Assembly: GCA_032988165.1 (NCBI GenBank) | Contig: JANTQF010000198.1 | Span: 1 to 64,000, forward strand | Direction: 5' to 3' | Source: Emmonsiellopsis sp. PD_33 | Taxonomy: Eukaryota; Ascomycota; Eurotiomycetes; Onygenales; Ajellomycetaceae | DNA: 64,000 nt | In this document: in pieces, positions 45,206 to 56,739 of the stretch | Numbering within the stretch: position 1 is the first letter of the stretch | How the letters are laid out: each line of letters begins with the position of its first letter | Made by a program: the position numbers and the translations under genes | Notes under the pieces: generated by a model | What the model saw: the letters and a program-made list of their open reading frames with translations, nothing else | Databases searched by the model: none | What the model was told of the DNA's origin: nothing

Positions 45206-46802
45206 ATGGTTACTCCCATTATATGCCGCTGTGTCCGGCATGTCCCCCGAACAGCTTTGCGCCCCTCCTCCAGATCCGCCAGAGTCGGAGTGCGATGGAG
45301 TTCATCGATATCACAGCGACCGGGTTCGGATAGGTAAGTGTGTATTACGATTATCCAATATAAATTGAAGCTTATACGTGCCATATGTAGCGTTCGCTTT
45401 CCAGGTGCTGTAGACAGCAAGTTCACAACAGAAATGTCCTTCGTGACGCCATCAACGAACCCCACTATTCCCACATATAGAGTAATGGATTCCGACGGGG
45501 TGATCGTGGACAAGAGCCGTGGGCCTCCAGATGTCACGGATAATGAAGTCATTACGTGGTATAAGAATATGTTGACTGGTATGTCGCGGCGCAGCTGTTC
45601 CAATACGTTTGGGGGGAATTGGTTGCTGATATAGGACAATATGGCAGTCAGTATTATGGACCTAATAATGTTCGACGCTCAGAGGCAAGGTCGTCTGAGT
45701 TTCTATATGGTATGTTTTGTCTGATGAACTGAGGGCTGGGGTCAAGTACTGACCCCCGACAAGGTATCTGCTGGAGAAGAAGGCATAGCTGTAGGCTCCG
45801 CCTCAGCACTAACCCCTGATGACGTCGTCTTCGCCCAATACAGAGAAGCAGGAGTCTTTCAACAGCGCGGATTCACTCTAAAAGACTTTATGAGCCAGCT
45901 ATTCGCGAACCGCAACGATCCAGGCAAAGGACGCAACATGCCCGTCCATTACGGCGGAGCAAAAGTCAAAACTGTATGACAGCGGACCGCACCCATCCCA
46001 TCCCCACCAATATTTATTAACGTGAAATATGCAGCACACCATCTCCTCCCCTCTAGCCACCCAAGTCCCCCAAGCCGCCGGCGCCGCCTACGCACTGAAG
46101 CTCAAAGCCCTTCAAAACCCCAACTTCCCCAAGAGCATCGTAGCCTGCTACTTCGGCGAAGGCGCCGCCAGCGAAGGCGACTTCCACGCCGCCCTCAACA
46201 TCGCCGCTACCCGCTCGTGCCCCGTGGTCTTCATTTGCCGCAACAACGGCTACGCCATCTCCACGCCCACGCTGGAACAATACCGCGGCGACGGCATCGC
46301 CAGCCGCGGCATCGGGTACGGCATCGACACCATCCGCGTCGACGGGAACGATATCTTCGCCGTCCGCGAAGCAACCAAGGAAGCGCGCCGCATGGCGCTA
46401 GAAAATGGCGGTCGACCCATCCTCATCGAGGCCATGAGCTACCGTGTCTCCCATCACAGTACCAGCGATGATAGCTTCGCGTACCGGGCGCGCGTGGAGG
46501 TGGAGGATTGGAAGCGGCGGGATAACCCGATCACGCGGCTGCGGAAGTGGATGGAGAAGCGGGGGATTTGGAACGAGGATCTCGAGCGGGATACGCGGGA
46601 CGAGCTGCGGAAGGCGGTGCTGAGGGAGTTCTCGGCGGCGGAGAAGGAGAAGAAGCCGCCATTGAGGGAGATGTTTAATGATGTGTTTGAGCAGATGCCG
46701 GAGAGTATGAAGGCGCAGAGGGCGGAGTTGAAGAGGATGTTGGAGACTTATCCGGATGAGTATGATGTGAGGGAGTTTGAGGATGGTGTGAAGGGGCTGT
46801 GA
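45206..46802 (+). CDS. 2-oxoisovalerate (branched-chain 2-oxoacid) dehydrogenase E1 alpha subunit, mitochondrial
   Basis: Exons 45206-45333, 45391-45578, 45648-45709, 45764-45973 and 46035-46802 join in phase to 451 residues. The enzyme decarboxylates the 2-oxo acids of valine, leucine and isoleucine with thiamine diphosphate. The N terminus is basic, Arg/Ser-rich and free of acids, a mitochondrial presequence. Family blocks are IMFDAQRQGRLSFYM, QYREAGVFQQRGF, the cofactor-binding stretch GEGAASEGDFHAALN to NNGYAIST, and the phosphorylation loop YRVSHHSTSDDSFAYR. All are intact. This is the alpha half of E1; the beta subunit and E2 are not in the window. The gene lies immediately downstream of an inserted repeat element, so altered expression is possible. 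Confidence 0.94.
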
Positions 46803-47579
46803 GGGGCTGCGTTTTTTTGGATAAACAGTTATGATAGATACCCTGACTGTGTATGCGCAATCCTGCGCTGCTTGCAGGCTACACCCCGCCTCATGCAAAT
46901 ACGAGAAGATCCTTAGGCAATGTCATTCGTGCGCAACTATCTGCACTTTCTCTCCAGGATCAAAATGGGGATCAGGATGTTTAAATACTCCACCACCATA
47001 TACAAATTGTACCCTCTGATCCGCATGATGAGGACAAAAAGAATAAGGACCGCCCACGAAAATATATAGAACTTTCCATATGACAATCCATACCGCCTAC
47101 GTAAACGCATATATATAGATTTCGATCAAATGAGACAGCGGGCAACGTTACGGTAGCACATGATAAAGAATCAATGAATCCAATCAACTCGTTCCCATTC
47201 TCAGTCTTGGTAAAATAAGGCAATACTTCTCTAAACTATTGGGGAATAAAAACAAATGCAACGAACTAATCAATCCCGATGCTATCAATATTAAACAAAC
47301 GAAGCGAAATAAAACCATACATGCATGTAAAAGGTGAGCGGGGAGCAGAAAACAGGCACAGAGTATGGAAATAAAAAAGGGAATCCACCCGTCCATCGAG
47401 AAATAAACAGCCACAGGCCACGCCAGGCAACTAAACTCCCAAACTACTTTTCTGAGAGGAATGTATGCAAAAAGTTAGAGGGGGAATAAAACATAAAGAG
47501 GCAAAAATAATCATACACCCCACTCGCATCATCTCATCAAATACCAACTCACCACCAACCCCCACAACCACACGAGGAT
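46803..47579. other. Convergent 3' regions, no gene
   Basis: About 780 bp between two convergent genes. AT-rich with A-tracts near 47,230-47,310 and several ATATAT motifs, as expected for 3' untranslated and termination sequence. No coding frame of note. Confidence 0.45.
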
Positions 47580-49798
47580 TCAGAAGCCCATCTCTGACGC
47601 AGACCCAACGAACTCCATTGCGGCCGACAGCGCCTGCTGCACCAACTTCTTATTCCGCTTCACAAGCGTCATCACCTTCTTATCCACCAAATCGACTTCT
47701 TTCCTCGAACTCTCCAATTCCCGCTGTGCCTCCTCAATCATGGTGCGGAGCTCTTCATCAGACATGCTCATCAGCTCTTCGAGGCCGACGCCAATACTGC
47801 TTTCGCTCATGGTGGATTTGGGTGCGGTGGTAGAGGAGCGCGCGGCGGCGGAGTTTACGAGACCACGAGGACTGCACTGGACGGCTTCGAGTTCCTCGGG
47901 AGAAAGGCCGTTGGGAGACACTGGGGGAGGGGAGGGCATGGAGGTCTTAGCAGAGCCGGAGAGCAATCCGTTTTCAGGCGCGCCGTCGATCCAGCGGATA
48001 TTGAATTTCTCGGGCGTAGCGAAGAGAGCATCCAGACCGCCGCCACGATTAGTAGCATCGGGTTCGGTGACGTTGAGCGGGGGATACTGCTGCAGGGACT
48101 CCCACGCTGCAACAAGGCTCTTTTCAAGCTCTAGGTAACGATTCTCTTCCTCCTCCGATAGATGGCGGAGAACACACCCGCCTGGGGTAATCAGGCAGCG
48201 ATACTTGAGCAGATCAGAATCCCCATTTATACGGACAGGTTCACCCTGGAGTAGTTGAGTTCGGTGTTCCTCTGCTAGCTCAATGGGCTTCTTCAAGATA
48301 TCATAATCGTCTGCGGTGCACTTCAAATCTGTGCGCTGGTTGAGATTGGGAGGATTGAAGAGTGGGTGGGTATTAAGGTCAATATCGCCAGATTGGTGAA
48401 GCTGCGCCAGAAGAAGAGGGAGGGGCGCCGTTCTCTCCAAGAAAAGATCCTTAACTGGTACGCCAGAAACTTCAGAGTCCACCATAAGTTGGCTGGCTGT
48501 ATTATTAGCCCTCCATGGCTCTGCGTTCTGCTTTTTGGCAGCTGGCTCGCTCTGAACCTTTTCCTTGGGAGAATCATCCTTGTTGGCTTTATCGGAGGTT
48601 TTGGTGTCCTTGGATGCCTCCTGTTTATTCTGTGCCTTAGTCTTCGTTCCTTTCGAAGTATTACTTGAAGCCTGGTCTATGTCGGGATCGGCAGTTGCAG
48701 GTTGCTCAGCGCTTGGTGTTGGTGTCTTCTTAGTTTTCCGCTTTCGGCCGATGATAGGGGCTTGAACAGGCTCTTCAGCAGCCGCTGACTTCAGAGTTTC
48801 TTCTATAACCTCAGCCTGCTTTGCCTTGAGCTTTCTCTCCTTCTTCAGCTGGCTTTTGGTAATAGTTCGAACTGGGGCTGAGCCAACTCTACTTGGGGGA
48901 GGAGAGCTTGCACGGGACACGGAAGCAGAGGTGTGTAGGTCGTATTCCGAGTCAACATGTGTGGGTGTATCCGGACGGCTAGTCGACGAAAGGCTGGGTC
49001 TACGAGAGCGTTGTTTTCCGGCTGGGGTGGACTGCGCAGCTGCACTAGTGGAGGAAACCGCCTCCGATTTCGAGGTATCCACCACGCGAAGTACTCTCGG
49101 CTGTCTGGGAGCGGGAGAATCGGACGTACGAGAAGTACTAGTCAACGGGGTATTAGGGCGAGAGGCTACTGCGGATAACGGCGGGACGGCAGAAACGCTC
49201 TGGTTAGGAGTAGTTGTAGTAGAGTGTGACGGGGATGGATCTCGAGGACGAATCGGCATCGATAGATTAAGCTTAATAGGAACAGGCTTGCTGGGAGTCT
49301 CCCGAGCCTGTTTGCCACCCTTATTACTGGGGGTTGCTACCTTTTCAGCGGCTGGTTCTTGCTTGTCCCGTTTGGATATCGTGAGAATATCACTCTGAGA
49401 GCGGGCAGTGGTGGCAGATTTGGGTTTCGGAGAGCCAGACGATATCTCGGCCGCTGTCCGTGCCCGTGCAGGCATAGAAGGAACAGCGGGCGAGGCCTGT
49501 GCTTCAGGGGTGGGCTGTGTAGGAATGCTGAGCTCCTTCAGCTTCTGTACTGGTGTGGAGAACCCGCTTTGCATGGGCAAATGGCCCAGTCTAGGGCTTG
49601 ATAGAGCAGACTGTGAAGGGCTATAATCATGCATCAAGGACGCTGCGGGGTGTGCATGGGGTAAAGGCAAGCCTGGAGGGAGAGCTGGGGTACTAGATCG
49701 TAGAGACGAATCATTCGAGCCATGGCGGGACCCCGACGGAATCCTGAATTTGTCGAGAGGTTTGGTAGGAGGGCCCAAAGGAGGGAAATCTTCATCCG
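47580..49798 (-). CDS. Probable C-terminal part of Not4 (or a separate Ser/Pro-rich protein)
   Basis: An open frame of 738 residues ends at 47580. It has no ATG at its upstream end; it is preceded by TTGATATAG, a good acceptor, which puts the exon start at 49798 in phase 1 (A/DEDFPPLGPP). It therefore needs an upstream exon. Residues 1-400 are Ser/Pro/Thr/Lys-rich and disordered. A conserved-looking part follows (LNTHPLFNPPNLNQRTDLKC, ITPGGCVLRHLSEEEE), then a C-terminal coiled coil of about 60 residues (RTMIEEAQRELESSRKEVDL) ending in EMGF. I recall similar sequence as the C-terminal half of Not4 in filamentous fungi, and Not4 lies directly upstream on the same strand. Joining would need an intron of about 830 bp and a weak donor near 50,645-50,655. 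A separate gene with an unseen first exon remains possible. Confidence 0.6.
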
Positions 49799-50623
49799 CT
49801 ATATCAAGAAACGTCCGTTAGCAATTGTATAAGAACAGAGCCAGAAGACACGGGGCGGTGGTAGTTGCTGCTCGACGACCGAAACTAAACTCAACTGAAA
49901 GTAACCAGAAACGCTAAATGAAAAACCAAACTCAAAAAAAAAGGGGGGGCTACATGTGAAGCCGCCGGGATAGATACAAATAAGGGGCTCTTCATTACAA
50001 CCAAGACCACGGATGACAAGAATTTGAATGGGAGGAGTGGGGACGCGAGTCTATTGAGCAATAAATGTGAGAAATTTGCTTTCAAGATATGCCTGACTTG
50101 GGTACAAGTCAGGGTAAGGGAGGTTAACGTACAAAAGAAAGGCCCACAAGACCAACGTGTCTGGGCCGGAAGTGCTGGAAATTAAACCCGTGTTGCTAAC
50201 GAAGAGCCCCAAATTTGTAGCAAACCCCTAGAGAAGTGTAGATCTCTTGCAAAAAGAAAAATGCGTTGACGCCGTTCCCCAGCCTCACCGAAAATGTGAA
50301 TAAAACGCCCAGGTAACGCCCGAGGCTCGCCTATCCCAGCGATTTTAAATCGATTGCCTGATGCTGCGCGGAAAGAATGAAAGATGTAGGGGAATGTTCA
50401 AAAATAACAAAGAGATGGAAACGTAGACAAATGGGGGCATGACCAAGACCGTTGTTGAAGCCGTAAAAACTCCCAGGGGTGGGCTAGGGAAATGATAAAA
50501 GAAATAGCACATATCTTATCATGAAATGAAAAGGGGAAGAAACACGGACACGCTAAAGAAAAGGAAAAAAAAGAAAAAAAATTGACACAAGAAGGGCGTC
50601 GAGCAGCACAAGTGGGGAAATGA
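49799..50623. other. 825-bp gap between Not4 and the downstream C-terminal exon
   Basis: No coding frame is convincing. The sequence is either a long intron of Not4 or 3' untranslated region plus the promoter of a second gene. It contains T-rich tracts on the minus strand (near 49,935-49,950 and 50,560-50,580), as found before fungal splice acceptors and in leaders. Confidence 0.4.
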
Positions 50624-53490
50624 TCACCAGCGGCCAAAACCTCCACCGTAGACCATGTTGGAGTGATTGTACCCACCTTGACCCTGACTCCCGTACAGTC
50701 CCTGTCCAGGGGTAGCACTAGCAGCACCTTGATGCATTCTAGCTTGTATAATACTCGGGTCCGCAAGATCTACTACACCACCTCCACCGGAGGAAGTGTT
50801 AGCGTGTCTGTGCTTCTTCCCCCTCTTCTTCTGCTTCTGTGGTCCTGAATCCTGGTGCGACCCAGGCTGATGACCATAGAACGAGCTGAGAAGGCCTGTT
50901 ACGGGAGCCAGGGGAGGGGGTGTGTTGTGCATTTGAAGAAAGGGGAACATGAACTCACGCTTAGCAGCTTCGTGCGCCTGAACACTACCAGTACCACTCG
51001 TGCCACTCCTACCGCGCATAAGCTCGCGCATAATGTCAGGATTTGCGTCCTGCTTAGCTCCAAATCCGAGGTTGTTATTCATGGTGCTTGTGAAACCATG
51101 TCCTTGAGCAAACATGCCACCACCGCTGATTGGGGGGGTCCCGGCGGTTTTCAAACCCGGGGGTGGCCCTTGAACACCACTGACATAGAAGTGATTCCCC
51201 GGTGCATGTTGGCTAGTTGGGGCGCTGAGAGGATTCGGGCTGGCAGTTTGCATGGTCGAAGCCTGCTGGTTGACAAGTCTTGGATTTGACGAGTTCTTTG
51301 CATTTGCCTCGTTGACAAATGAGAAACGAGAAGATTGTCTGGCATGGCCCTGCATTCCCGTCTGTGGCATCTGGGTCTGGAAACCCCCGGCGCGTCCTTG
51401 AGCATTTTGATCAAATGATCCAGAACTAGCCGCAGCTTGAAATTGATCCATTAGGCCCATATGTTGACCAGCGTTCTTGAGCAAAAGAAGTTGATGCTGC
51501 TGTAGGGGTGTGAGGCTGCGACCAGCCACATTAAGTCCCTGAAATTGGTGACCAGCAGAAACGGGTGATCCAACTGCTGAGTTTGCCGTGGTTGTCTGCT
51601 GAGAAGGGGGCTGAATGGCACTCATCGGCTCCCTGGCATTTCGCCCCGATCCACCAGCAGAATGGAGTTCCTCAGGTTCGCCTCCGAGCTGCGAGCTACC
51701 ACCCCCAAGATTTTCGTCCTCGACTGCAGTAGGGTGAAGTAGCATTTGGGTTTCGGCCGCGTCATTAACACGTTCATGCTCCGCTTTCTCGCGCATGTGG
51801 CGACGCTTGACACCACCATACGGATCAATGAGTGAAGGGTGGTTCTGAATATACGCCGCATCCTCAGGTGGTACGTTTTGCATCGAAAATACGAAACGGA
51901 AATCGGGGGAATTGATAGCCTTGACCAAATCGTCCCACACGGGTATATTATTAGCGTTACCATTCACTGCGCGGGGAGAGTCGGTTCGAGCCGGGCGGGA
52001 TGAGGAGCCTGAAGCTTCTGCAGGTGCTGGGGTTTGTTGTCGGCCTGATTCATGGTGGTGCTGACCATGCCTATCGACGTTGCGTTTTAAATCCTCGATC
52101 TTGTTGACAACAGAAGCATGTTGTACTTTCGGGCTTGGGGTGGAGTGGCTTCCAGACAAGCTTGGACGTCTTGCTCGCTGCATATGTGACTCCTTGTTGG
52201 CCCAGCTAGCAGACGATGGAAGTGCAGAAGAATCAGTACTTCCACGGTTTCCAGCCTCGTCCTTGCTGTTTTGCCGCCGCATTGGTTGAGAGCTTGTGGG
52301 GATTTGGACTGGGTGCGAGGCCGGTCTGGCGGGCTGTACATGGTGGATATACGGGGACTGGTTGGAGGCGACAGAGGAAGGCGGACCATTTCCATGGACG
52401 CGTTGGGAGGACATGGTATTCATAGACGATAAATCCTGGCGACTGAAGCTATCGTTATCCTCGCCCGTTTCGTGGAGGAAGGTACAATTGCGGTTGTTAC
52501 ACTGCTCGTTCCGCAGAAACGACGAACAGTACTTTGTCGTGCCGTATTGGGCTCTGCAATCATGGTTAGCTACTAAAGCACTAAGCATAAGATACTGTGA
52601 TAGAAAAAACCAACCTCAGCACACGGTCACCATTTGGCGATCCATCCACGGCGGCAATGCACGTCGCAGCATCAGCCTTGCGGGCAAATGTTACATAGAC
52701 GCCAATGCCTTGGTTCGGGTTCCCACCGGGCTTTGCCTTGCTCACGACGATTTTTTCGATGTCTCCATATTGGCCAAAGTACTGGTCGCCTCGAAGGGTT
52801 TGTAAGAGCTGGTTTTCATCTCTAATCGTCGGGTTGAGACCAATAACATAAACAAGGTTCTTTTGGACGACTCGAACGCCGGCAAGGTTCCTCCGACTAG
52901 AAGCTTCAATTTCCCGTTTTTCAGCCTCGCGCTTCTTCGCCGCAGCGGCTTTGCGATGTTTCAAGGCCAAGTCTGCTTTGAATCTAAAAGGTTGGGACAC
53001 GTATTAGCGCTGTGTTGTCATGGGGTAGAGTGGGGAGATGACGGAAGGAAGGCACTCACTCGTCGGCATCGGGAACTCGGTATTGGATCGTGCTCTCGTC
53101 GTAGACACGTCTGCAGTTTGGACACCGACCTTCTTCGCTGTGCGTTTTTATATTATTGTAACAAAACTGGCAGATCTGCAGAATGACTGTTAGCCGCTGA
53201 AGTCATGGTGTCATCTATAAAAGTCTATCCAGGGTAGAGTTCGAGGCAGCTCGATCCCGCGAGTTGGGAAAATGGCGTCAAAACACGCACCTGGTATCCA
53301 CATGGACATGGCTTGAAGTTCTTATCCGACAAGTCAAATTCTTCGATGCAAAGGGGACTATAGAAAAGACGAGTGGTCAGTATTCAGGGAACCCGCAGCA
53401 CCCCAGAAAAGGCAAAGGGAGAGGTGGAATAACATACCAAGACTCGTCATCGTCATCGATAACTGTGTCATTCTGTGTTCGGGATGACAT
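50624..53490 (-). CDS. not4: CCR4-NOT complex E3 ubiquitin ligase Not4 (RING, RRM, CCCH)
   Basis: Exons 53490-53438, 53357-53291, 53175-53060, 52983-52615 and 52553-50624 join in phase to 844 residues ending GGGFGRW. The RING is of the C4C4 type at about 18-64 (CPLCIEEFDL, PCGYQICQFC, RCPNCRR) and recruits a ubiquitin-conjugating enzyme. An RRM (VYVIGLNP, GQYGDIEKIVVSK) follows at about 115-200. The CCCH finger is CSSFLRNEQCNNRNCTFLH. The rest is Ser/Gln/Gly-rich and disordered. Family role: co-translational quality control, histone demethylase turnover and mRNA decay within CCR4-NOT. The protein may be longer if the next exon (47580-49798) belongs to it. It is divergent from the complex I gene, with 532 bp between start codons. 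Confidence 0.92.
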
Positions 53491-54022
53491 ATCGAGGCGT
53501 CTTCTCCCAGCGAACCAAGCGCAACTCTTCTACTACTGCGAAATTGCTCCAGCGTGCCAGTACACATGAACAGGTTGGGCGACACGGTTGGGTAGGGGTG
53601 CAGTTCGAGCGCGACAAAATCGACAACGCCACAGAACGCGGATGGCTTGCGTGATATGGCGCGAGGAGAGGGTTAGAGAGACGGCACAAGAGGGGATGTG
53701 GAGGCAGAGGGGGTGGCAGAGGAGAGCGAGAAAAGACGAGGAGAGAGAAAGAAGATGAGGATGAGCTTTCTTTCTCGCCGCTAGCCTGTTTGGGTTGCTT
53801 AGCTCAGCAGGGCGTCATGGCAACCAATCAGGGCACAGCATCCTGCGCTTTTCCCGTTTGGGTGAATTGCACTCACGTGTTCCCATTTTCAGCTTATCTA
53901 ATGACTTTGACTCTCCCAGCCAATCAGACACCGGGATTTCATCATCGCCAACATCAATCCGAACCTCAGCATTTGGCTATCCCAGACAACCCTCCTGTCC
54001 CCATCCCAATTGATCCGCAACC
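53491..54022. promoter_or_regulatory. Bidirectional promoter of not4 and the complex I 30-kDa subunit gene
   Basis: CCAAT occurs at 53824-53828 (in ACCAATCAG) and 53920-53924 (in GCCAATCAG), both on the plus strand, fitting the CCAAT-binding (HAP) complex that drives respiratory genes in fungi. A CACGTG lies between them at 53874-53879. Purine-rich GAGAGA sequence at 53,660-53,760 is pyrimidine-rich on the not4 side. Confidence 0.55.
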
Positions 54023-55036
54023 ATGGCATCTGCAAGGTCCGTGATGCGTCTGGGGGGCAGCCGCTCCCTGGCCTCTGCCGCCAGACCGTCCTCTGCCCGT
54101 TTCTTCTCCGCCATGGCCCCATTGCAGGAGTCAAAAGTCGTGTCCAACACACCCACCCCAAACATGCGGGAGGCAGCCCGTCCCTGTGAGTGAAGTCACC
54201 TCGTTCGCAAGGTATTCTGCTGTATCTATTCCAATTGCAGCCTCCTAACAATATTCCCCATCCAGCCATCGGCCCACTAACCCGTGCCCCCGTCAATCCC
54301 GCCGATAAATATGCCGACAAGGCCGCCGGTCTGCACAAATACGGCCAATACCTCATATCCTGCCTCCCCAAATACATCCAGCAGTTCTCCGTGTGGAAAG
54401 ACGAATTGACCATTTACATACCCCCCTCGGGCGTCATCCCCGTCATTTCCTTCCTCAAACACCACACCGCGGCAGAATATACCCAGGTCTCGGACATCAC
54501 CGCCATCGACTTCCCAACCCGCGACCAGCGATTCGAGGTCGTGTACAATCTCCTCAGCGTCCGCCACAACTCGCGGATACGAGTCAAGACATATGCCGAT
54601 GAGGCCACCCCCGTCCCCAGCATCACCGGCCTCTATGACGGAGCGTTGTGGTATGAGCGTGAGGTGTACGATTTGTTCGGCGTGTTTTTCGTTGGCCATC
54701 CGGATCTGCGACGGATCATGACGGATTACGGATTCGATGGACATCCGCTCCGAAAGGATTTCCCGCTCACTGGTTACACTGAGATTAGATATGATGAGGA
54801 GAAGAAGAGAATTGTCGTTGAGCCATTGGAGTTGACGCAGGCCTTCCGGAATTTCGAGGGCGGAACCGCTGCGTGGGAGCAGGTTGGAGAGGGTATTGAT
54901 AAGAAGCCAAACGAGGTGAGTGTGCTCTTTTCCCCAAATAATGTAGGTAGATACAACCAGCTAACCTGTCTTACCGCACCAGTTCAAGCTACCCACCCCC
55001 AAGCCAGAGGAGAAGAAGGAAGAACCAAAAAAGTAG
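54023..55036 (+). CDS. NADH:ubiquinone oxidoreductase 30-kDa (NDUFS3) subunit, mitochondrial
   Basis: Exons 54023-54185, 54266-54915 and 54983-55036 join in phase to 288 residues. The N terminus (MASARSVMRLGGSRSLASAA) is a mitochondrial presequence. The complex I 30-kDa signature is complete: YEREVYDLFGVFFVGHPDLR and ILTDYGF-like RIMTDYGFDGHPLRKDFPL, then the family tail VEPLELTQAFRNFE. The short third exon adds a Lys/Pro/Glu-rich end. The subunit is part of the peripheral arm, near the quinone site. Because the genome segment codes for the nuclear subunit, the window is nuclear, not mitochondrial. The CCAAT boxes upstream suit a respiratory gene. Confidence 0.95.
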
Positions 55037-55444
55037 CACAGTTATAGTGTATAACAATTTGTTTCCGTGTACCCTCGTGGATTTATTATTTACGTCCTGC
55101 TCTCTATAATTTCCTTGCTTCTTCCAGTCTTATGTATATATTCCTTTTAAATCGTCAACTAGATCTGTCAACTCAGGTGATAGCATCTTTGAGCAAAACC
55201 CCCCGCTTCCGTCCTATCATTATCTCTCCATGCCCATCATAAGCTGTACTGGAAGTTTTGCATACTAACTAAAGGCTTCATTGTCCAATATCATGCAATC
55301 GCCGAAATATAACCCCTTCAACTGAAAAAAGGACAAGAACGAAATATCCGAAAAATACATACACTAATATAGCCAGCGAAAACCCCACTCATCCATCCAT
55401 CGCGACAACCATACTTACCTAACCCCCAAAGCCACACTACTACC
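55037..55444. other. Convergent 3' regions, no gene
   Basis: About 400 bp between two convergent genes; AT-rich with short TATATATTCC motifs. Nothing else seen. Confidence 0.45.
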
Positions 55445-56739
55445 TTACTTCCTCTTCTTCTCCTCTCCCTCACCCGCCTGCAACACCAACTCATCCCTCT
55501 CCCACATCAACTCCACCGCAGCACCCGCAACGCCCGAAACCGCACACAACGCCGCCACCTTCGGCACAAACCCGACACAACCCACCCTCACCTTCCTCGC
55601 CTGATGCGCGCTCGCATACAACGACACAGCCCAGAGCAAGGTCCCCGCCGTCCCCAGCAGCTGATCCCACTGCAAGAACCACAACACCCCCTGGCCAAGG
55701 GACGATACCCGCGCACCGCTCCAGGGCAAGGTGTTCAAGAAGACGCGCGACGGATGCAGGGCGGGTACGATGTCGATATCAAAAATCATGGGGACAAGAG
55801 TTGAGGCGAGGGAGATGGTCCAGGTAGCGACGTGCGGGATGGCAGTTGAAGCGAAAGCGAAGGCGTAGACTTGGCGTAGAGCCGAGCGCGCTTGTTTAGT
55901 GGTTGCTGATGCGTTGGTCTTGCCACTGGTGCTACCGCTGCAGAATATGTTGGCGGCTGTGGTGGCTGTGAAGTGGATGAATGCGACGTAGACGGGCCAG
56001 GACTGCCAGAAGGCGATGCGCTCTTGTTTTGTGTCCAGGAAGCCGTAGGTGGTTTCGGGCAGGACCATGAGCATCGAGGGGACGAAGTAGCCCGCGATAA
56101 TGCTGAAGGGGATGAGTTTGATGGCTGTCACGGACTTGGCGGGGATGGTGATGGCGGCTTGGGAGGGGTTGGAGCGCGTTGGTGATGTGAGGAGGTGGAC
56201 TGCTGCGTAGATGGGCATGATGAGGCCGATTGTGCCTAGCTGGGCGAGCATGCCGAATAGAGCGGGACTATGGTTATCTCAATTGTCAGCGTTTGTCTTT
56301 TTTGGGAAATTATGTATGGAATATTTTCTCGGCTTCCTCCCATAGAATTGAAGGGTTAGGGGGGGTATATAAAATATAAGAAATAAACATACACCGCAAC
56401 CAAGCGCGACTTATTCCCCTGTCTAAACGCCTCCACCATCACCAACGCCCACACTCCACCCAGCGCACCGGCAAAGCCAGCACCATGCAGCATCGTGCTC
56501 GTCGAGCTCCCGTCAACAACAGCGTAGAAGAACGGAATGAATTGCCCCAGCAGAATATCCACAGGCTTCACGCCAGTCATAGACAAATTCAGCCGCTCAT
56601 CGGTCTCCGGCAGGGTGCCGGCGGCAATGGTCTCCTTGAGAGCGTCGATGAGGCCATTGTTATGGGCGAAGATGAAGATGGCGTAGAGGGCGAAGGCGGA
56701 GAGGAGGGGGAGGAGGTAGGGGATTACGCCACTACACAT
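55445..56739 (-). CDS. Polytopic membrane protein of unknown function
   Basis: Exons 56739-56393 and 56267-55445 join in phase to 389 residues. The first exon starts MCSGVIPYLLPLLSAFALYA. I count about eight hydrophobic segments spread over the protein, with the loop GVKPVDILLGQFIPFF and SSTSTMLHGAGFAG in the first third and a basic C terminus (EEKKRK). There is no signal peptide apart from the first helix. The segment pattern (D..L.....PFF..V.DG) resembles fungal multi-pass membrane proteins found in indole-diterpene and other biosynthetic clusters, but this is a weak recollection and I do not assign a role. No biosynthetic genes flank it here. The third base is often C or G, like the core genes around it. 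Confidence 0.72.

Noticed and set aside
46022..46898. Arg/Pro-rich frames overlapping the E1-alpha last exon on both strands
   Set aside because: Off-frame translation of GC-rich codons; the E1-alpha frame is fully explained by family motifs.
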